Part shown: positions 1 through 9,978 of the stretch, piece by piece | Position numbering within the stretch: position 1 is the stretch's first letter | Layout: each line of letters opens with the position of its first letter | Assembly: GCA_001999425.1 (NCBI GenBank) | Contig: MLHP01000025.1 | Coordinates: forward strand, 41,123 to 105,122 | Source of the DNA: Rodentibacter genomosp. 2 | GTDB lineage: Bacteria > Pseudomonadota > Gammaproteobacteria > Enterobacterales > Pasteurellaceae | Length of the DNA: 64,000 nt | Direction: 5' to 3' | Notes under the pieces: model-generated | Database searches by the model: none | Told to the model about the DNA's origin: nothing | What the model saw: the letters and a program-made list of their open reading frames with translations, nothing else | Position numbers and translations under genes: made by a program

Positions 1-324
1 TGAAATGCGTGCTTCAATTAATGAACGGTCAAGTTTTTGTGCCTCATTTAATTCGCCTAATTCAGATAATATTGCCTCGGATTGAGCGATTTTATTCTCT
101 GTAATGAATGCGCGTGCAGCGAGTAATTTATAGGTTGCTTTATCTTCAACGTTTTGGGTTTGTTCCAATTTATTCATATAAAATTCAGAACTGGCGTTGG
201 CATCACGTTGAAGTGTTTCGGTGAAGCTGCTGCCGAATAAATTGGAACAGCCGGCTAACGCCACTGATAATAAAATTGGCATTAAACGTTTTTTAAAACC
301 TGTGCCTTGTAATAGAATAGACAT
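1..324 (-). CDS. lpoA: LpoA, activator of penicillin-binding protein 1A (partial)
   Basis: The first 108 codons of a lipoprotein gene run off the left edge of the window. The start is the ATG at 322-324. It is followed by a signal peptide ending in the lipobox LAGC, so the product should be lipid-anchored in the outer membrane. The start of the mature part, with helical repeats rich in Ala, Leu and Glu, fits the TPR-like N-terminal domain of LpoA (LppC). In this family LpoA reaches through the peptidoglycan to stimulate PBP1a. The gene is divergent from rsmI, an arrangement I recall from H. influenzae. Only the N-terminal third is present, so the C-terminal domain cannot be checked. Confidence 0.85.
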   Translation of the reverse strand, partial: MSILLQGTGFKKRLMPILLSVALAGCSNLFGSSFTETLQRDANASSEFYMNKLEQTQNVEDKATYKLLAARAFITENKIAQSEAILSELGELNEAQKLDRSLIEARIS

Positions 325-399
325 ATTCGCTTTTGCTCCATTATGAATGAATCAATAATGAAGTGATCTTACTTATCTCAAACCTTAAAAGCAAACAAA

Positions 400-1248
400 A
401 TGAATAATGTAACCGGAATTTTATATATCGTGGCAACACCGATAGGTAATCTGCAAGATATTACCCAACGTGCTTTGGATATTTTTTCACAAGTGGATTT
501 AATTGCGGCGGAAGATACGCGCCACAGCGGTTTACTGTTGAGCCATTACGGCATTAAAAAACCGTTTTTTGCGTTGCATGATCACAACGAACAAGAAAAA
601 GCGCATATTTTGGTGGAAAAACTGAAACAAGGCAGCAATATTGCTTTAATTTCGGATGCCGGTACGCCTTTAATTAGCGATCCCGGTTTTCATTTAGTGC
701 GTCAATGCCGTGAGGCGGGGATCAAAGTGGTGCCTTTACCGGGTGCCTGTGCAGCGATTACTGCACTTTGTGCTTCCGGTATTGCTTCGGATCGTTTTTG
801 TTTTGAAGGCTTTTTACCGGCGAAAACGAAAGCACGTAAGGATAAGTTAGAAAACTTGTCAGAAGAAGACCGCACTTTGATCTTTTACGAATCCACTCAT
901 CGTATTTTGGATACCCTTGCTGATATGCAAGATGTATTGGGCGAAGATCGTTATGTGGTACTTGCTCGTGAAATCACCAAAACTTGGGAGACCATTGTCG
1001 GTGATACCATTAAAAATTTGCGTCAATGGCTTGTGGAAGACTCAAATCGCACCAAGGGTGAAATGGTCTTGATCGTAGAAGGGAAACCTAAGCAAGAAAA
1101 TGAAGGGGAATTATCCCCTCAAGCGGTTAAAGCCTTAAGCTTGATTGTGCAAGAATTACCGCTTAAAAAAGCGGCTGCGATTGTCGCAGAATTGTATGGC
1201 TACAAGAAAAATGCCCTATACCAATTTGGATTGGATAATTTTAACTAA
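400..1248 (+). CDS. rsmI: 16S rRNA 2'-O-ribose C1402 methyltransferase RsmI
   Basis: The 282-residue protein is a SAM-dependent methyltransferase of the tetrapyrrole-methylase fold that modifies cytidine 1402 in the decoding centre of 16S rRNA. The N-terminal strand [15 protein letters not shown], the segment [10 protein letters not shown] and the loop [11 protein letters not shown] near residue 88 are the family signatures. The length is usual for the family. The gene is divergently placed to lpoA with about 75 bp between them. The ribosome binding site before ATG 400 is weak, but no better in-frame start is close by. tldD follows on the same strand after about 80 bp. Confidence 0.95.
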   Translation: MNNVTGILYIVATPIGNLQDITQRALDIFSQVDLIAAEDTRHSGLLLSHYGIKKPFFALHDHNEQEKAHILVEKLKQGSNIALISDAGTPLISDPGFHLVRQCREAGIKVVPLPGACAAITALCASGIASDRFCFEGFLPAKTKARKDKLENLSEEDRTLIFYESTHRILDTLADMQDVLGEDRYVVLAREITKTWETIVGDTIKNLRQWLVEDSNRTKGEMVLIVEGKPKQENEGELSPQAVKALSLIVQELPLKKAAAIVAELYGYKKNALYQFGLDNFN

Positions 1249-1328
1249 TATTTACCTCAAACATTTTCGTTTTTATAGTGAAAATTGATCGAGATACGAT
1301 AACGAATTTTATAAATTTCGGAGAACAA

Positions 1329-2777
1329 ATGATAAACCAAGTTTCAAACTCATTACTTACCCCAAGCCATTTATCTACCAAAGAATTAATGAATATTTTT
1401 GATGTGATGTCACACCGAAACATTGATTATGCCGATTTATATTTTCAGCTCAGTCAAGACGAGAACTGGGTTTTGGAGGACGGCATTATTAAAGAAGGAG
1501 GATTTCACATTGATCGCGGTGTAGGCGTGCGTGCGGTATCCAGTGAGAAAACCGGTTTTGCTTATTCGGATCACATCAACCTTGCTTCACTGCAACAATG
1601 TGCTAATGCGGTGAAAGGGATTGCGCAAGTGAAACAGGGTAATCTCATCGTGCCAACAGCATTAAATGCGGTGAGTCCTATTGCCCGTTATGCCGAGATT
1701 AACCCGCTGGAAAGTCTTTCTAAAGAGAAGAAAGTTGAGTTATTACATTTGGTGGATCGTGCTGCTCGGGCGGAAGATCCACGAGTAACCCGAGTTTCTG
1801 CCGGTTTAAGTGCCGTTTATGAAGAAGTGTTAGTGATGGCAACGGACGGTACATTGGCGGCAGACATTCGACCGCTTGTACGTTTGTCGATTTCCGTTTT
1901 AGTGGAAGAAAACGGCAAGCGTGAACGTGGAAGCTGCGGTTCCGGCGGACGTTTTGGATTGGATTGGTTCTTTGAGACGGTTGACGGCGATATTCGAGCG
2001 GTGAATTTTGCGAAAGAAGCGGTTCGTCAGGCGTTGGTTAATTTAAGTGCGGTTGCCGCACCGGCCGGATTAATGCCGGTTGTGTTGGGGGCAGGCTGGC
2101 CGGGCGTATTATTACATGAAGCGGTAGGGCATGGGCTGGAAGGCGATTTTAACCGTAAGGAAAGTTCGCTTTTTACTGGTAAAATTGGCGAATTGGTTAC
2201 TTCACCATTGTGTACTATTGTGGATGATGGCACGATTGCCAATCGTCGTGGTTCGCTGACGATTGATGATGAAGGGGTGCCAAGTCAATGTAATGTACTC
2301 ATTAAAGACGGCATTTTGCAGGGGTATATGCAAGATAAAATGAATGCACGATTGATGGGGGTAAAACCGACAGGGAATGGTCGTCGTGAGTCTTATGCCC
2401 ATTTGCCGATGCCACGTATGACAAACACTTATATGTTGGCGGGACAGAGCCACTTTGAGGATTTAATTGCTTCCGTTGATCAGGGCATTTATGCACCGCA
2501 CTTTGGTGGCGGGCAAGTGGATATTACCTCAGGCAAATTTGTGTTTTCCACTTCAGAAGCCTATCTTATTGAAAAGGGAAAAATCACTAAGCCGGTGAAA
2601 GGGGCAACCTTAATTGGTAGCGGTATTGAAGTGATGCAGAAAATTTCCATGGTTGCCGATAAAAGCGAATTGGATTTAGGTATTGGCGTTTGTGGAAAGG
2701 ACGGTCAAAGCGTCCCGGTGGGCGTCGGACAGCCGGCATTGAAGATTGATGAAATCACGGTAGGCGGAACAAATTAA
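1329..2777 (+). CDS. tldD: Metalloprotease TldD
   Basis: TldD forms a heterodimeric zinc protease with TldE (PmbA), which degrades unfolded peptides and processes microcin- and CcdA-type substrates. The zinc motif HEAVGH (HExxxH) lies near residue 263, inside the conserved stretch from GWPGVLLHE to GLEGDF, and the C-terminal [15 protein letters not shown] block is intact. I chose the ATG at 1329 (482 residues) because it has a good GGAG ribosome site and matches the E. coli length. An upstream GTG at 1278 would add 17 unconserved residues. The partner tldE/pmbA is not in this window. Transcription ends at the hairpins just downstream. Confidence 0.95.
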   Translation: MINQVSNSLLTPSHLSTKELMNIFDVMSHRNIDYADLYFQLSQDENWVLEDGIIKEGGFHIDRGVGVRAVSSEKTGFAYSDHINLASLQQCANAVKGIAQVKQGNLIVPTALNAVSPIARYAEINPLESLSKEKKVELLHLVDRAARAEDPRVTRVSAGLSAVYEEVLVMATDGTLAADIRPLVRLSISVLVEENGKRERGSCGSGGRFGLDWFFETVDGDIRAVNFAKEAVRQALVNLSAVAAPAGLMPVVLGAGWPGVLLHEAVGHGLEGDFNRKESSLFTGKIGELVTSPLCTIVDDGTIANRRGSLTIDDEGVPSQCNVLIKDGILQGYMQDKMNARLMGVKPTGNGRRESYAHLPMPRMTNTYMLAGQSHFEDLIASVDQGIYAPHFGGGQVDITSGKFVFSTSEAYLIEKGKITKPVKGATLIGSGIEVMQKISMVADKSELDLGIGVCGKDGQSVPVGVGQPALKIDEITVGGTN

Positions 2778-2785
2778 TCCTAAAA

Positions 2786-2827
2786 TTAACCGCACGTTAG
2801 GTTTAATCAAAAGTGCGGTTAATTTTT
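2786..2827 (+). terminator. Terminator after tldD built from an uptake-signal pair
   Basis: TTAACCGCAC (2786-2795) pairs perfectly with GTGCGGTTAA (2813-2822), followed by five T residues. The stem is an inverted pair of uptake-signal cores. Confidence 0.7.
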
Positions 2828-2840
2828 CGTTTAAATTTAT

Positions 2841-2880
2841 AAAAAATCGGATAACGCGCTAAGGTTTATCCGATTTTTTT
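2841..2880. terminator. Bidirectional terminator between tldD and ulaD
   Basis: The arm at 2841-2854 (AAAAAATCGGATAA) pairs with 2866-2880. There is an A-run on one side and a T-run on the other, so it can end both the rightward tldD and the leftward ulaD transcripts. Confidence 0.75.
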
Positions 2881-2904
2881 ATACGCTCTTGTTTGAAAGA
2901 TTAA

Positions 2905-3585
2905 TTATGCCCAGTATTTTTCAATTTCGGTACGGATTGCTTCGGCGGTGGCTTGACCTTTTTCGCCAACTAATGCCCGACCTGCAATAAAGGCTTTTGC
3001 ATTTTTAATTTCTTTGAACAGGTGAATATCTTCCGGCACAATGCCGCCGGTAATGGATAATTCAAGCCCGAGATCGGATAATTTTTTCATTAATTCCACA
3101 TCTTCCGGCGCCCAGCCTTTACCGGCTAATTCCGCATCGCGGGAACGATGATAAATTGCCTGTTTTACCCCTAATTCAACCCATTCTTTGGCGTCTTTTT
3201 CTACCGTCCAGTTGCCGTAGATTTCGATTTGAATCTCTTTTTTGACTTTTAATTCAGGGTGAGCGGCATTAAATTCGTCCGCCACTTTTTTACAGGCGGC
3301 TTTGGTTGCAGGGTGGGCGGCAGCGGAGACGGTTAGCCAGTCGGCGCCGGCTTCAAATGCCATTTTCGCTAAGATTGCACCGCCGTCGGTGGTTTTTAAA
3401 TCACACACAATAATATGATTTGGGTGTAAAGCCCGTAAGGTGCTGACGGCTTTCATTCCTTCAGCGCAGGCTAAGATGGTGCCAACTTCAATAATTTCCA
3501 CTAAATTTTCCGCTTGTTTGGCATCGGCGACGGCTTTTTCCAAAGAAAGGGAGTCGAGGGCGATTTGTAGTAATGGTTTAGACAT
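2905..3585 (-). CDS. ulaD: 3-keto-L-gulonate-6-phosphate decarboxylase UlaD
   Basis: The 226-residue protein belongs to the orotidine-5'-phosphate decarboxylase suprafamily. It converts 3-keto-L-gulonate 6-phosphate to L-xylulose 5-phosphate in L-ascorbate catabolism, using magnesium. The motifs VCDLKTTDGG, ADWLTVSAAAHP and SITGGI are visible; the D-x-K-T-x-D pattern supplies catalytic and metal-binding residues. It is the last gene of the leftward arm, after ulaAB and ulaC. The ribosome site GAAGGAAT precedes the ATG. The product feeds UlaE and UlaF, which are encoded in the opposite arm. Confidence 0.95.
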   Translation of the reverse strand: MSKPLLQIALDSLSLEKAVADAKQAENLVEIIEVGTILACAEGMKAVSTLRALHPNHIIVCDLKTTDGGAILAKMAFEAGADWLTVSAAAHPATKAACKKVADEFNAAHPELKVKKEIQIEIYGNWTVEKDAKEWVELGVKQAIYHRSRDAELAGKGWAPEDVELMKKLSDLGLELSITGGIVPEDIHLFKEIKNAKAFIAGRALVGEKGQATAEAIRTEIEKYWA

Positions 3586-3617
3586 ATTTATTCCTTCTGT
3601 TAATTTGAAAGGGGGGG

Positions 3618-3643
3618 AAGTGCGGTTAATTTTGACCGCACTT
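3618..3643 (-). terminator. Uptake-signal hairpin between ulaC and ulaD
   Basis: AAGTGCGGT (3618-3626) and ACCGCACTT (3635-3643) form an inverted pair in the short gap between two genes of one operon. On the leftward strand no long T-run follows, so it may attenuate or protect the RNA rather than end transcription fully. Confidence 0.5.
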
Positions 3644-3659
3644 TTTGAATTGGGTTAGA

Positions 3660-4127
3660 TTAACCGTTTAGCGCTTTATCAATCGCCGCATAAACTTCAT
3701 CAGCATTATTACAGTGACGGAAACGGTTTAAATCCACGCCGTCATCACTATCAGGATCATCAAGAACTTGAGTAATTTCCATTAAACCTTGCATATGCTG
3801 ATCGGAATCACTGCCGGCAAGGGTAATTAACACATATACCGGATCGTCTTCTCCGTCGAAATAAATCGGTTCTTTTAAGGTGACTAAAGCGAACGCTGTT
3901 TTAATCACCCCTTCTTCCGGACGGGCGTGTGGCATAGCAAGCCCCGGCGCTAAAATAATATAAGGCCCCATTTTTTCGATATTGCTGATAATGGTATCGT
4001 AATAACGCGGTTCTATTGCGCCCGATGCCTCTAATAAATCCGTACCGATTTTAATCGCGGCTTTCCAATCTGCTGCGGTTTGGTTGAGTTTGATTGAATT
4101 GTTGGCGATAAGAGATTCTTTTAACAT
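3660..4127 (-). CDS. ulaC: L-ascorbate PTS enzyme IIA component UlaC
   Basis: This 155-residue cytoplasmic phosphocarrier of the ascorbate phosphotransferase system accepts phosphate from HPr and passes it to the IIB domain. The phosphorylated histidine is His67 in the segment GLAMPHARPEEG, the normal place for mannitol/fructose-class IIA proteins. The gene lies between the fused IIC-IIB gene and ulaD on the same strand. It has its own ribosome site (AAGGA) and is separated from the upstream gene by a short gap that holds another uptake-signal hairpin. Confidence 0.95.
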   Translation of the reverse strand: MLKESLIANNSIKLNQTAADWKAAIKIGTDLLEASGAIEPRYYDTIISNIEKMGPYIILAPGLAMPHARPEEGVIKTAFALVTLKEPIYFDGEDDPVYVLITLAGSDSDQHMQGLMEITQVLDDPDSDDGVDLNRFRHCNNADEVYAAIDKALNG

Positions 4128-4160
4128 ACTGAGATCCTTAAACTATGTAGTGTGAAGTTG

Positions 4161-4195
4161 TGCGGTTAATTCTCGTTGAAAACCGACCGCACTTT
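4161..4195 (-). terminator. Uptake-signal hairpin between ulaAB and ulaC
   Basis: TGCGGTT near 4161 and AACCGACCGCACTT (4181-4194) contain an imperfect inverted pair of uptake-signal cores. It lies between two co-directional genes of the ula operon and is a weak terminator or a processing hairpin. Confidence 0.4.
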
Positions 4196-4204
4196 TATTA
4201 AGCC

Positions 4205-6019
4205 TTATTTGCTGTTTTGAAATTTGTTGATGAGTTCGATTAATTCGTCACCAAAGGAATTTGGATTTAGCATATTTTGTACGCCCAACACGTATTTCCC
4301 TTCACCAACTTGAATTTCACCGGCTAAATGTTTTGACGAAACAATAATATCCGTGCTGTCCAGTTTGCCTTTATAGTCGGTTACGGCACAGGAATCCATA
4401 ATGTTAGGAATACCGCGTTTATCCAAATAACCTTTGATCTTCATTTTCATCATCATTGAAGAACCTTGACCCGAACCGCAGACGGCGAGAATACGCACCG
4501 GTTTTGTCGCATCATCGGAAACATCGTCATTTTTGACCGCACTTTGCGGTGAATGTTCTTGAGCAACAACCGATTCTTGTTCGCTTTCTTCCGCACCATA
4601 GCCGTCCATTTGTTCAAGGGTTTTACCCGCAGCCGCTGCAGCAGCTTCCGCTGCGCGTAATTTTTTCGCAGCAAATGCCATATAAACAAAGGCAGCAGCT
4701 AAGATAACAAAGAAGAAGAACGGTACGCTGACGATACCCTGTAATACCGGCGGGAAGAATAATGCCCAGTCTGCCATACCCATCCAGCCATTAAAGGTTG
4801 CACCTTGGGTTGCCAATAGGTGAATCACCCACGCCGAACCTAATACTTCAATGATCCCCATGACAAAGCAGATTTTCATCACCGCACGCCAGCCGCCGAA
4901 GTGGTTAGCAAATACGCCGATGGTTGCATTGGAGAAGAACATTGGAATAAAGCCCGGAATGATTAATACGGAAGCATCAAAGCCAAGTAATAGACCGACT
5001 GCAACGAATTGACCGATTGCCCCCCACATAAAACCGAATACCATGGCATTTGGTGAGAAAGCGTAAATTGCTGCACAGTCAATCGCCAGCACTGCATTAG
5101 GAATCACGCGTTCGGAGATACCTTTAAAGGCTTCGGACAATTCAGCAACGAACATCCGCACTCCGATAACAATCACTTGAATTGCAACGGCAAATTTTAA
5201 TCCGGTTTCAAAAATATAGATTGACCAGTGGGTTTTGCCCGCCATGGTTTGTAGGTTATCCAACCCGAAAGAGAGCAGGATAATGCCGAAGAAGACGGTC
5301 ATCACCAATACGGTGGCAGAGATACTGTCGTGGAAAATATGTAACCATTTCGGTAATTTCATATTGTCAACGCTGTCGTCTTTATTACCGAGTTTTGGTG
5401 CGAACTTTACGGCGATCCAAGAGGCAATTTGCTGTTGATGTCCGATAGAAAAACCGGCTCCGCCTGTGACGGCTTGAGTCGGTTTATACATAATGTTGGA
5501 TGAAATTCCCCAGTATAGTGCCATAATGATGGCGGTATAAATGATGGTTTCCATCATTGACGCACCGATCAGCATATAGAATACGGCAACCAATCCCGCC
5601 TGTTGGAACATAATATGTCCGGTCAGCATAATGGTGCGAATACCGGTAAAGCGTCTGAATACCACAAGCAAAATGTTTAGCGCTAAGGCTAATAACACCG
5701 CGTAACCAACCCATGCGTAGTTATCCGCCATGGTTTCAATGGTTGCTTGCATACTGGTGTAAGGATCGATCACCGCGCCGGTTAAGCCGTGATATTCGGA
5801 TAATTTGGTAATAATCGGTTTGAAACCTTTGACTAATTCGCCGGCGCCCACTTGGACTAACATAAAGCCGACAATTGTTTTTATCGTCCCTTTAATCACG
5901 GTCGTGGTGTCTTTGCGTAAAAGAATGTAACCGATACAGGCCACGATACCTAAGAGTAACGGTGCTTTATTCAGCACCTGATCTCTAAAGACGATAAATA
6001 AATCTAATAATGTTTCCAT
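4205..6019 (-). CDS. ulaA: Fused L-ascorbate PTS permease, IIC (UlaA) and IIB (UlaB) domains
   Basis: The 604-residue protein joins the membrane permease UlaA (about residues 1-460, roughly a dozen hydrophobic segments) to a C-terminal IIB domain (about 506-604). Its phospho-accepting Cys is near residue 514 in [11 protein letters not shown]. In E. coli these are two proteins of about 465 and 101 residues. The linker (about 460-505) is Ala/Glu-rich, and part of it (SAVKN) is encoded by an uptake signal at 4536-4544. UlaC completes the transporter. The gene opens the leftward arm of the ula locus, facing the CRP site upstream. Fusion of the domains is seen directly; function rests on the family. 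Confidence 0.93.
   Translation of the reverse strand: METLLDLFIVFRDQVLNKAPLLLGIVACIGYILLRKDTTTVIKGTIKTIVGFMLVQVGAGELVKGFKPIITKLSEYHGLTGAVIDPYTSMQATIETMADNYAWVGYAVLLALALNILLVVFRRFTGIRTIMLTGHIMFQQAGLVAVFYMLIGASMMETIIYTAIIMALYWGISSNIMYKPTQAVTGGAGFSIGHQQQIASWIAVKFAPKLGNKDDSVDNMKLPKWLHIFHDSISATVLVMTVFFGIILLSFGLDNLQTMAGKTHWSIYIFETGLKFAVAIQVIVIGVRMFVAELSEAFKGISERVIPNAVLAIDCAAIYAFSPNAMVFGFMWGAIGQFVAVGLLLGFDASVLIIPGFIPMFFSNATIGVFANHFGGWRAVMKICFVMGIIEVLGSAWVIHLLATQGATFNGWMGMADWALFFPPVLQGIVSVPFFFFVILAAAFVYMAFAAKKLRAAEAAAAAAGKTLEQMDGYGAEESEQESVVAQEHSPQSAVKNDDVSDDATKPVRILAVCGSGQGSSMMMKMKIKGYLDKRGIPNIMDSCAVTDYKGKLDSTDIIVSSKHLAGEIQVGEGKYVLGVQNMLNPNSFGDELIELINKFQNSK
4536..4544. repeat. DNA uptake signal sequences, representative copy
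   Basis: This 9-mer (ACCGCACTT here) is one of about 40 H. influenzae-type uptake signals in the window. Other copies lie at 3618, 3635, 4186, 10891, 10908 and 13300, and near 9362, 13645, 17796, 18923, 25579, 27931, 28500, 29718, 33682, 37265, 38155, 39795, 41490, 43510, 46091, 46753, 47595, 48718, 55415, 57407, 57608, 58478, 60190 and 61625. Confidence 0.9.
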
Positions 6020-6106
6020 AACAGAACCTCTGTTGACATTGTTTAAAATGGGAAAAACTTAATGTTTGAGTCCGTTCCGAAGAGTGTCGAAAAAGAAATC
6101 TTTCAA

Positions 6107-6112
6107 ATAATA
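6107..6112 (-). promoter_or_regulatory. Possible -10 element of the ulaAB promoter
   Basis: On the minus strand 6112-6107 reads TATTAT. It would place transcription start near 6100, about 60 bp from the centre of the CRP site, a usual class I spacing. No clear -35 element was found. Confidence 0.3.
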
Positions 6113-6151
6113 TCAATTATTGATGAATAAAAAAGATTAATTTTGAAGAAT

Positions 6152-6167
6152 TGTGAGCAATATCACA
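6152..6167. promoter_or_regulatory. CRP-cAMP binding site in the ulaAB/ulaG divergent region
   Basis: TGTGAGCAATATCACA is a perfect match to TGTGA-N6-TCACA. It lies in the 371-bp gap between the divergent ulaAB and ulaG starts, where the ula genes of E. coli are known to be under UlaR and CRP control. The rest of the gap is AT-rich. Confidence 0.75.
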
Positions 6168-6317
6168 TTTTATTTTCTATGATGTGAATTGTGAGGTTTT
6201 TTCACTTTTTTGCGTTAAAAATAGTAAAAAAAACCAACAGGTTATAGGATTAATCTGTTTCTTTACGGAAAGTAAAGGGGAAATTTAGATTTGGATCATG
6301 AAATTTATAAAAAGTAT

Positions 6318-6345
6318 TTTACAAAAATAAATGATTTGTTATGAT
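6318..6345 (+). promoter_or_regulatory. Predicted sigma-70 promoter of ulaG
   Basis: TTTACA (6318-6323) and TATGAT (6340-6345) are spaced by 16 bp, with ATG 46 bp further on. The -10 overlaps a short direct repeat (TTATGATT twice), a candidate UlaR contact. Confidence 0.45.
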
Positions 6346-6390
6346 TTATTATGATTGTTTTATTATTTGGATGACCGTAAGGAGTTAAAA

Positions 6391-7482
6391 ATGAGCAAAA
6401 TTCAAGAAATCACGCGTGAAAGTTGGATTCTTTCTACTTTTCCTGAATGGGGTACTTGGTTAAATGAAGAAATTGAACAAGAGGTTGTGCCGGAAGGCAA
6501 TTTTGCGATGTGGTGGTTGGGTTGCGTAGGTGTTTGGATCAAAACCCCAGGCGGAGCGAATCTCTGTATGGATTTATGGTGCGGTCGTGGAAAAAGCACC
6601 AAAAAAGTAAAAGATATGGTGCGCGGTCACCAAATGGCGAATATGGCGGGAGTGCGTAAATTACAACCTAACTTGCGTGCCGCACCGATGGTGTTGGATC
6701 CGTTTGCGATTAATGAAGTGGATTTTATTCTTGCTTCTCACTACCATAGCGATCATATTGATGTGAATGTGGCGGCGGCGATTGTTAATAATCCGAAACT
6801 AGATCACGTGAAATTTGTCGGTCCTTGGCATTGCGCAGAACTATGGAAAAAATGGGGCGTACCGGAAGAGCGTATTATTATTGTGAAACCGGGCGATGTG
6901 GTGAAATTAAAAGATGTGGAAATCCACGCTCTTGATTCTTTTGACCGTACTTGTTTGGTGACGTTACCGGTTGAAGGTGCGGAGGAGCGAGGCGGTGAAT
7001 TAGCCGGTCTTTGCCCGTCCGATGAAGAAATGGGGCGCAAAGCGGTGAACTATGTGTTTAAAACGCCGGGCGGTAATATTTACCACGGTGCGGATTCTCA
7101 TTTCTCTATTCAATTTGCCAAACACGGTAAACAATTTGATATTGATGTTGCGTTAAATAATTATGGTGAAAATCCGGTCGGTATCGCTGATAAGATGACT
7201 TCTGTCGATTTATTGCGTATGGCGGAAAGTCTGCGTTGTAAAGTGATTATTCCGGTTCATCACGATATTTGGACAAACTTTATGGCGAGCACCGACGAAA
7301 TTATCCAATTGTGGAAAATGCGTAAAGATCGTTTGCAATATAAATTCCATCCGTTTATTTGGGAAGTGGGTGGTAAATATGTTTATCCGCGTGATAAAGA
7401 TTTAATTGAGTACCATCACCCTCGTGGTTTTGATGACTGCTTTGAACACGAACCTAATATCCAATTTAAATCAATGTTATAG
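6391..7482 (+). CDS. ulaG: L-ascorbate-6-phosphate lactonase UlaG
   Basis: The 363-residue metallo-beta-lactamase-fold enzyme opens L-ascorbate 6-phosphate to 3-keto-L-gulonate 6-phosphate, the step between the PTS and UlaD. The metal site SHYHSDHID holds His117, His119, Asp121 and His122; further ligands are in GADSHFS and PVHHDIW. The ATG at 6391 was chosen over one 12 codons upstream because it has the ribosome site AAGGAG and the product begins [12 protein letters not shown], as in E. coli UlaG. It heads the rightward arm. Confidence 0.96.
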   Translation: MSKIQEITRESWILSTFPEWGTWLNEEIEQEVVPEGNFAMWWLGCVGVWIKTPGGANLCMDLWCGRGKSTKKVKDMVRGHQMANMAGVRKLQPNLRAAPMVLDPFAINEVDFILASHYHSDHIDVNVAAAIVNNPKLDHVKFVGPWHCAELWKKWGVPEERIIIVKPGDVVKLKDVEIHALDSFDRTCLVTLPVEGAEERGGELAGLCPSDEEMGRKAVNYVFKTPGGNIYHGADSHFSIQFAKHGKQFDIDVALNNYGENPVGIADKMTSVDLLRMAESLRCKVIIPVHHDIWTNFMASTDEIIQLWKMRKDRLQYKFHPFIWEVGGKYVYPRDKDLIEYHHPRGFDDCFEHEPNIQFKSML

Positions 7483-7489
7483 CAAAAAA

Positions 7490-7521
7490 AGCCACCTTTT
7501 GCTTGAAGGTGGCTAATTTTT
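7490..7521 (+). terminator. Terminator after ulaG
   Basis: AGCCACCTT (7490-7498) pairs with AAGGTGGCT (7506-7514), followed by a T-run. The genes downstream therefore need read-through or their own promoter. Confidence 0.8.
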
Positions 7522-7561
7522 TGTTCATTATTCGCATCAGAGAAATAGCAAGGAAAATATA

Positions 7562-8311
7562 ATGAACGAAAATTACCGTCATAGACGGCTTTTACAATTG
7601 TTACTTGAGAAAAAGGCACTTTCTACAACAGAAATTGTTGAACAACTTGAGATTTCACCTGCAACAGCAAGGCGGGATATCAATAAATTAGCCCAACAAG
7701 GTCGATTAAAGAAAGTGCGTAATGGTGCCGAGTCGATACAGTTCTCTCCAATAGATTATCAATATAATAGTGCTGTAATCAATAATATTGATGAAAAGCA
7801 ACGCATTGCTCAGGCGGCTAGTCAATTATGCCAAGAAGGCGATTCGGTTATTTTAACCTGCGGTTCAACAATGCAAATGTTGGGGGATCATTTATGCGGA
7901 AGAAAATTGCAGATCATCACAAACTTCATTCCGCTTGCCAATAAACTGATTGAAAACAATCACGAAGATATTGTGATTATGGGGGGGCAATATAACCGAA
8001 ATAAAGCAATAACCCTTTCTCTTAATCAAAATGAAAGCCCTTATGCCGCCAATATTATGTTTACCAGCGGAAAAGGGTTTACCACTGAGGGATTGTATAA
8101 AACCGATATGATTATTGCTAATTCGGAGCAGCGACTATCTGCAAGGGCAGGTAAGTATGTGGTATTACTGGATAGCACTAAATTAGGGCAGCAAGTCGGT
8201 ATGTTATTCACTAAATTGCAAGATATTGATTTGTTAATTACCGGTAAAAATGCAGAACCTGATCTTATTCAATCATTACAAGAGAAAGGTTTATCAATAA
8301 TGCTGGTTTAA
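7562..8311 (+). CDS. ulaR: DeoR-family repressor of the ula genes, UlaR
   Basis: The 249-residue protein has an N-terminal DeoR helix-turn-helix (about residues 5-60, with the segment ISPATARRDINKL) and a C-terminal sugar-phosphate sensor domain (ILTCGSTMQML, IITNFIPLANKL, FTSGKGFTTEGLYKTD). These blocks match E. coli UlaR, which represses the ula operons until L-ascorbate 6-phosphate binds. In E. coli ulaR sits beside ulaG; here it lies between ulaG and ulaE in the same direction. The ribosome site AAGGA precedes the ATG. Confidence 0.92.
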   Translation: MNENYRHRRLLQLLLEKKALSTTEIVEQLEISPATARRDINKLAQQGRLKKVRNGAESIQFSPIDYQYNSAVINNIDEKQRIAQAASQLCQEGDSVILTCGSTMQMLGDHLCGRKLQIITNFIPLANKLIENNHEDIVIMGGQYNRNKAITLSLNQNESPYAANIMFTSGKGFTTEGLYKTDMIIANSEQRLSARAGKYVVLLDSTKLGQQVGMLFTKLQDIDLLITGKNAEPDLIQSLQEKGLSIMLV

Positions 8312-8413
8312 GCTAATTAAAGTAAAGGTTTACAAATAAAGATAACTATTCACTGTGTTCGTATATTAGAATAGGACATATTATTTATACTCAACTACTG
8401 ACAGGAGTGTTCG

Positions 8414-9274
8414 GTGAGAAAACATAAACTCGGCATCTATGAAAAAGCACTGCCTAAAAACATCAGTTGGCAAGATCGCTTGTCTATTGCTAAAGTCTGC
8501 GGCTTTGATTTTGTTGAAATGTCTATTGATGAAACGGACGAACGTTTGGCTCGTCTGGATTGGAGCAAAAAAGAGCGGTTGCAATTAGTAAAAGCTGTTG
8601 TGAATACGGGGGTCACTATTCCCTCAATGTGTCTTTCTGGACATCGTCGTTTCCCTTTTGGTAGCCGTGATGAAACCATTCGTCAAAAAGCCTATGAAAT
8701 TATGGAAAAAGCGATTCAATTCGCTGTTGATACCGGCATTCGTACCATTCAACTGGCGGGCTATGATGTCTATTATGAAGAACAAGACAAAGGCACTATC
8801 GCACGTTTTCAACAAGGTTTAGAATGGGCGGTGGAATTAGCCGCCAGCAATCAAGTGACCCTTGCGGTAGAAATTATGGATACTCAATTTATGAGTTCCA
8901 TTTCCCGTTGGAAAAAATGGGATGAGATTATTAAATCGCCTTGGTTTACCGTCTATCCCGATTTAGGTAATCTTTCCGCTTGGAATGATAATGTTGCCGA
9001 AGAATTAAAACTCGGTATGGATAAAATTTCCGCCATTCACTTAAAAGACACCTATAAAGTCACTGAAACTTGCCAAGGGCAATTCCGTGATGTACCGTTT
9101 GGCGACGGTTGCGTTGATTTTGTTGCTTGCTTTAAAACCCTTGCCGAACTGAACTACCGCGGCGCATTTTTAATTGAAATGTGGACGGAAAAAACCGATG
9201 AGCCAATTGCGGAAATTATTAACGTACGCCGTTGGATCGAACAGAAAATGAAAGAAGGAGGCTTCCAATGTTAG
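8414..9274 (+). CDS. ulaE: L-xylulose-5-phosphate 3-epimerase UlaE (L-ribulose-5-phosphate 3-epimerase)
   Basis: The 286-residue TIM-barrel epimerase converts L-xylulose 5-phosphate to L-ribulose 5-phosphate. The family signatures [40 protein letters not shown] and LIEMWTE are all present and include the metal-binding Glu, Asp and His residues. The start is GTG 8414, with the ribosome site CAGGAG six bases upstream. Its stop overlaps the start of ulaF, so the two are translationally coupled. About 100 bp separates it from ulaR. Confidence 0.95.
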   Translation: MRKHKLGIYEKALPKNISWQDRLSIAKVCGFDFVEMSIDETDERLARLDWSKKERLQLVKAVVNTGVTIPSMCLSGHRRFPFGSRDETIRQKAYEIMEKAIQFAVDTGIRTIQLAGYDVYYEEQDKGTIARFQQGLEWAVELAASNQVTLAVEIMDTQFMSSISRWKKWDEIIKSPWFTVYPDLGNLSAWNDNVAEELKLGMDKISAIHLKDTYKVTETCQGQFRDVPFGDGCVDFVACFKTLAELNYRGAFLIEMWTEKTDEPIAEIINVRRWIEQKMKEGGFQC

Positions 9275-9963
9275 AAGCATTAAAAGAGAAAGTATTAAAA
9301 GCCAATTTAGCGCTACCAAAACACAATCTTGTTACTTTTACTTGGGGAAACGTGAGTGGAATTGACCGCACTTCTAACCTCGTCGTCATCAAACCGTCGG
9401 GCGTTGATTATGAAGTTATGACGGCAGAGGATATGGTTGTCGTTGATTTATTCAGCGGAAAAGTGGTCGAGGGCAATAAAAAACCTTCTTCCGATACGCC
9501 AACCCACCTTGAACTATATCGTCAATTTAAAGAGATCGGCGGCATTGTGCATACTCACTCCCGCCTCGCAACCACTTGGGCGCAAGCCGGAGAAGATTTA
9601 TTGGCATTAGGCACAACCCACGCCGATTATTTTTACGGCACAATTCCTTGTACCCGTAGAATGACACCGACGGAAATTCAAGGCGAATACGAATTAGAAA
9701 CCGGCAAAGTGATTGTCGAAACGTTCCAAAAACGCAATATCGATCCGAATCAAGTACCGGCAGTATTAGTCAATTCACACGGGCCTTTTGTCTGGGGAAC
9801 GGATGCGGATAATGCAGTGCATAATGCGGTTGTGTTAGAAGAATTGGCTTATATGAATCTGTTTAGTAAAGTATTAAGACCAAGTTTAGGCTCTATGCAA
9901 CAGGAATTATTGGATAAACATTATCTCCGTAAACACGGTAAAAATGCCTATTACGGACAATAA
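9268..9963 (+). CDS. ulaF: L-ribulose-5-phosphate 4-epimerase UlaF
   Basis: The 231-residue class II aldolase-fold enzyme makes D-xylulose 5-phosphate, which enters the pentose phosphate pathway and ends the ascorbate route. The zinc ligands are the His pair in IVHTHSR (residues near 95 and 97) and a later His in the family position (VNSHGPF). The ATG at 9268 lies inside the end of ulaE and is preceded by AAGGAGG, so the start is well fixed. The coding region carries an uptake signal near 9362. Confidence 0.95.
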   Translation: MLEALKEKVLKANLALPKHNLVTFTWGNVSGIDRTSNLVVIKPSGVDYEVMTAEDMVVVDLFSGKVVEGNKKPSSDTPTHLELYRQFKEIGGIVHTHSRLATTWAQAGEDLLALGTTHADYFYGTIPCTRRMTPTEIQGEYELETGKVIVETFQKRNIDPNQVPAVLVNSHGPFVWGTDADNAVHNAVVLEELAYMNLFSKVLRPSLGSMQQELLDKHYLRKHGKNAYYGQ

Positions 9964-9978
9964 TTTTCCAATCAATAA

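Noticed and set aside
1278..1328. Longer N terminus for TldD from GTG 1278
   Set aside because: The added 17 residues are not conserved and the ATG at 1329 has a far better ribosome site.
6190..6206. Second CRP site TGTGAGG followed by TTCAC in the ula gap
   Set aside because: The half sites are spaced by seven bases instead of six and the right half is TCACT, so the match is poor.
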